Assembly (NCBI RefSeq): GCF_001956985.1
Contig: NZ_CP019082.1
Location: 6,200,001 to 6,264,000 of the forward strand
Source: Paludisphaera borealis
GTDB lineage: Bacteria > Planctomycetota > Planctomycetia > Isosphaerales > Isosphaeraceae
Reading direction: 5' to 3'
DNA length: 64,000 nucleotides
Positions 62,273 to 64,000 of this stretch are shown here, in pieces. How positions within the stretch are numbered: position 1 is the stretch's first letter; each line of letters begins with the position of its first letter. The translations under genes and the position numbers were made by a program. Under the pieces are notes generated by a model. That model saw only the letters and a list, made by a program, of their open reading frames with translations. It did not search any database and was not told where the DNA came from.

Positions 62273-64000
62273 ATGAACGCCAACCGCGCCGCACAGACTG
62301 GTTTGGGGACCATCGGAACGGCCGCCGTCGCCTTGGCCGCGGCCTGGCTCGTCGTGCAAGGCCCTTCGCGGGCCGCGGCCGACGAGCCGAAACGCGTCGA
62401 GCGACTGGAGCAGGAGGGCGGTCCGCCGCTGGAGGGACGCCTGCTGCTCGACCCACGCGCGGGATTTCGATTCCAGGCTTCAAGCGAGCCGGCGACGTCG
62501 AGCCGCCCCGTTGAGGCCGGGCGGGTGATCGACTTCGCCGACAGGGAGCCTTCGGCGTCGTCCATCCCGCCGTTGTTCCAGGCCCGGATCGGTGAATCGG
62601 CGCGGATCTCGGGGATGCTGCGGCGGGTGGCCGAGAACGGGCTGCAGATTTCGGTCCCCTGGCAGGCTCAGGCGATCGAACTGCGGCGGCCCGGCGTGCA
62701 ATCGCTGGTGCAGCGGATCGGCGAGGCCCGCGTCCTCGTCGACTCGTTCGACAAACTCGACGGCGCGACGTGGGCGGTCGGCGGCACGCCCGAGATCGTC
62801 GCCGACGCGGGCCCCGCGCCGGCCGACCGGGCGCTGCGGTTGCCTCCGGGGGGGGCGTCGATCGAGCGCCGATTCGAGGAGGCGCTGGGCGCCGGGCGGA
62901 TCGACCTGACGTTCCGCGACGACGGCAAGATTCATCCCGATCAGCAATGGACGCTCGTCCTGACGCTCCGCGAGCCGACCGGCCCGGCGAACATCCGGAT
63001 CGTCCTGGGATGGTCCGAAGACAGTCTGGCGGTCGAGTCGCCGGCGGGCCCGGCGCTCGCCGTGCAGCGGCTGGCTCGGGCCGAGGGCTGGCGCCGGCTG
63101 GCCGTCCGGTTCGACGCCGACCGCACCGAGATCGCGGTCGACGGCAAGGAGCTGGCGCACGGCAAGGGGCCGCCGGGACCGCTCGAATCGATCCGCATCG
63201 CCTCGTCGGGCCCTCCGTCCGAGAACGCCGGGCCAGGGGGGATCATCGGCGAGATCCAGGTGGCCCGGTTCGCCCAGCCGCCGTCGAGCCTGGAGATCGA
63301 CCCCACGCAGGACGAGGCCCGCCTGGTCGTCGGCGACCAGCTTTTCGGCGCGATCCGCCAGGGCGATTCGGACCGCGTCGAGATGACCGTCGACGACCGC
63401 CCGGTCGTGCTCGATTGGAGCGACCTGGCCGGCGTCTTCCTGCGACGCACTCCCGCCGAGGGCGCGCCCGTGCAAGGCGCGCTGGCCCGGGTGGAGTGGC
63501 GCGTGTCGGCCGGCGACCCCACGCGGGATTTCGACTTCGCCGAGGGGGCGGTGTCGGCTCTTTCGGATTCGACGCTGACCCTGGCCACGCCGTTCGCCGG
63601 CACGCTTCAGATTCCCCGCGATCGGCTGATTCGGCTCCGCGTTCTGGAGCCCGGCTGGCGACTTGTGATCGACCCCGCCTCCCATCACCTGGGCAACGAG
63701 ATCGAACCCCGGCTCGATCCTCCGCTCCCCGAGGGAAGCGTACTGGAGCGGTCGTTCGAGCTGCCGAACGGGCTCGACGGGCCGAAATTCCTGGCGCTCG
63801 ACGTGATCCTGGTCGTGGGCGAAACGCCGGGCCTGCCGTTTTCGGACTTCGTCCGGCGCGGCGAGTTGAAGACCTTCGTCGAGATCAACGGCGTCCGCTT
63901 CGATTATCTGAACCGCTTCGTCCACACGGCCAACGAGACGCCGGAGCGAATTCGAATCCCGATCCGCGCGGACCTTCTCAAGCCGGGCAAGAACCAGCTT
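62273..64000 (+). CDS. Hypothetical exported protein, 3' end beyond window
   Basis: The frame starting at ATG 62273 stays open for 576 codons to the window edge. A signal peptide (GLGTIGTAAVALAAAWLVVQGPSRAAA) comes first. The rest is beta-rich with a LamG/concanavalin-like feel (DLTFRDDGKIHPDQQWTLVLTLRE..., RLAVRFDADRTEIAVDGKEL, RIASSGPPS...GGIIGEIQVARF) and two domains of similar style. The last visible part is FVEINGVRFDYLNRFV. No family recognised; a surface protein with carbohydrate-binding-like domains is plausible. Shadow frames on the other strand reach 481 codons, but the signal peptide and domain-like pattern favour this one. Confidence 0.75.
   Translation, partial: MNANRAAQTGLGTIGTAAVALAAAWLVVQGPSRAAADEPKRVERLEQEGGPPLEGRLLLDPRAGFRFQASSEPATSSRPVEAGRVIDFADREPSASSIPPLFQARIGESARISGMLRRVAENGLQISVPWQAQAIELRRPGVQSLVQRIGEARVLVDSFDKLDGATWAVGGTPEIVADAGPAPADRALRLPPGGASIERRFEEALGAGRIDLTFRDDGKIHPDQQWTLVLTLREPTGPANIRIVLGWSEDSLAVESPAGPALAVQRLARAEGWRRLAVRFDADRTEIAVDGKELAHGKGPPGPLESIRIASSGPPSENAGPGGIIGEIQVARFAQPPSSLEIDPTQDEARLVVGDQLFGAIRQGDSDRVEMTVDDRPVVLDWSDLAGVFLRRTPAEGAPVQGALARVEWRVSAGDPTRDFDFAEGAVSALSDSTLTLATPFAGTLQIPRDRLIRLRVLEPGWRLVIDPASHHLGNEIEPRLDPPLPEGSVLERSFELPNGLDGPKFLALDVILVVGETPGLPFSDFVRRGELKTFVEINGVRFDYLNRFVHTANETPERIRIPIRADLLKPGKNQL

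Noticed and set aside
62480-63925. 481-codon minus-strand frame at the right edge
   Set aside because: The plus-strand frame from 62273 has a signal peptide and domain-like pattern; the minus frame is Arg-rich with no features.

Overview
The window looks like chromosome from a planctomycete, most likely of the Isosphaeraceae (Singulisphaera/Paludisphaera-like). The clues are three DUF1501 proteins, two cytochrome-type DUF1549/DUF1553 proteins, a DUF1559 protein with a prepilin N-terminus, a secreted repeat protein with an 'LENLEQRLVLS' N-terminal motif, a membrane-anchored Ser/Thr kinase, an ECF-like sigma factor, high GC and sparse operons. The genus-level guess rests on family content only.

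Layout. (1) About 1-4950 is the right end of an integrative element: an edge-truncated hypothetical gene, a helix-turn-helix remnant, an excisionase-like protein, a primase/helicase-type ATPase and a tyrosine recombinase whose 3' end runs antisense into a tRNA. (2) At 4915-5287 on the minus strand lies the most unusual object in the window: a tRNA gene, best read as tRNA-Lys(UUU), split in its anticodon loop by a 300-nt insertion carrying the conserved R, S and Q elements of a group I self-splicing intron. (3) 5.6-13.9 kb: DUF1501 protein, sugar-phosphate isomerase, RsmB-like RNA methyltransferase, YgiQ radical-SAM protein, RDD protein, glycosyltransferase and DUF971 protein. (4) 13.9-15.9 kb: an IS110-family element with a structured upstream non-coding region (bridge-RNA candidate), then a perfect 24-bp inverted repeat. 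(5) 15.9-26.8 kb: a BlaI/M56 (BlaR1-like) sensor pair with a clear operator dyad, a DUF72 protein, a PEP-CTERM-like protein, the large QGNGNGD-repeat secreted protein and an ECF sigma factor. (6) 26.8-36 kb: TPR/Cys-rich protein, DUF1501 + DUF1549/1553 pair, DUF1559 protein, HNH endonuclease, LeuB. (7) 36-50.8 kb: kinase, YfhO-type membrane protein, ribosomal proteins L28, L32 and bTHX, acetyl-CoA synthetase, the dxr-rseP cluster, a baeRF-type protein and conserved small proteins. (8) 51-64 kb: a second DUF1549/1553 + DUF1501 operon, a Cys-rich copper-storage-like protein, a YjhG/YagF-type sugar-acid dehydratase, myo-inositol oxygenase, a lipoprotein, a repeat-rich intergenic region, a PIG-L deacetylase and a protein running off the right edge.

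How it fits together: apart from the integrative element and the IS110 copy, the window is ordinary chromosome mixing housekeeping genes (isoprenoid, leucine, acetate, ribosome) with planctomycete-typical surface and secretion genes. Three classes of dispersed repeat are visible: a 24-bp arm found as an inverted pair and as single copies, one inside a coding gene; a second imperfect inverted repeat; and a six-copy interspersed direct-repeat array. All functions are inferred from recognisable motifs read by eye; no database search was possible.
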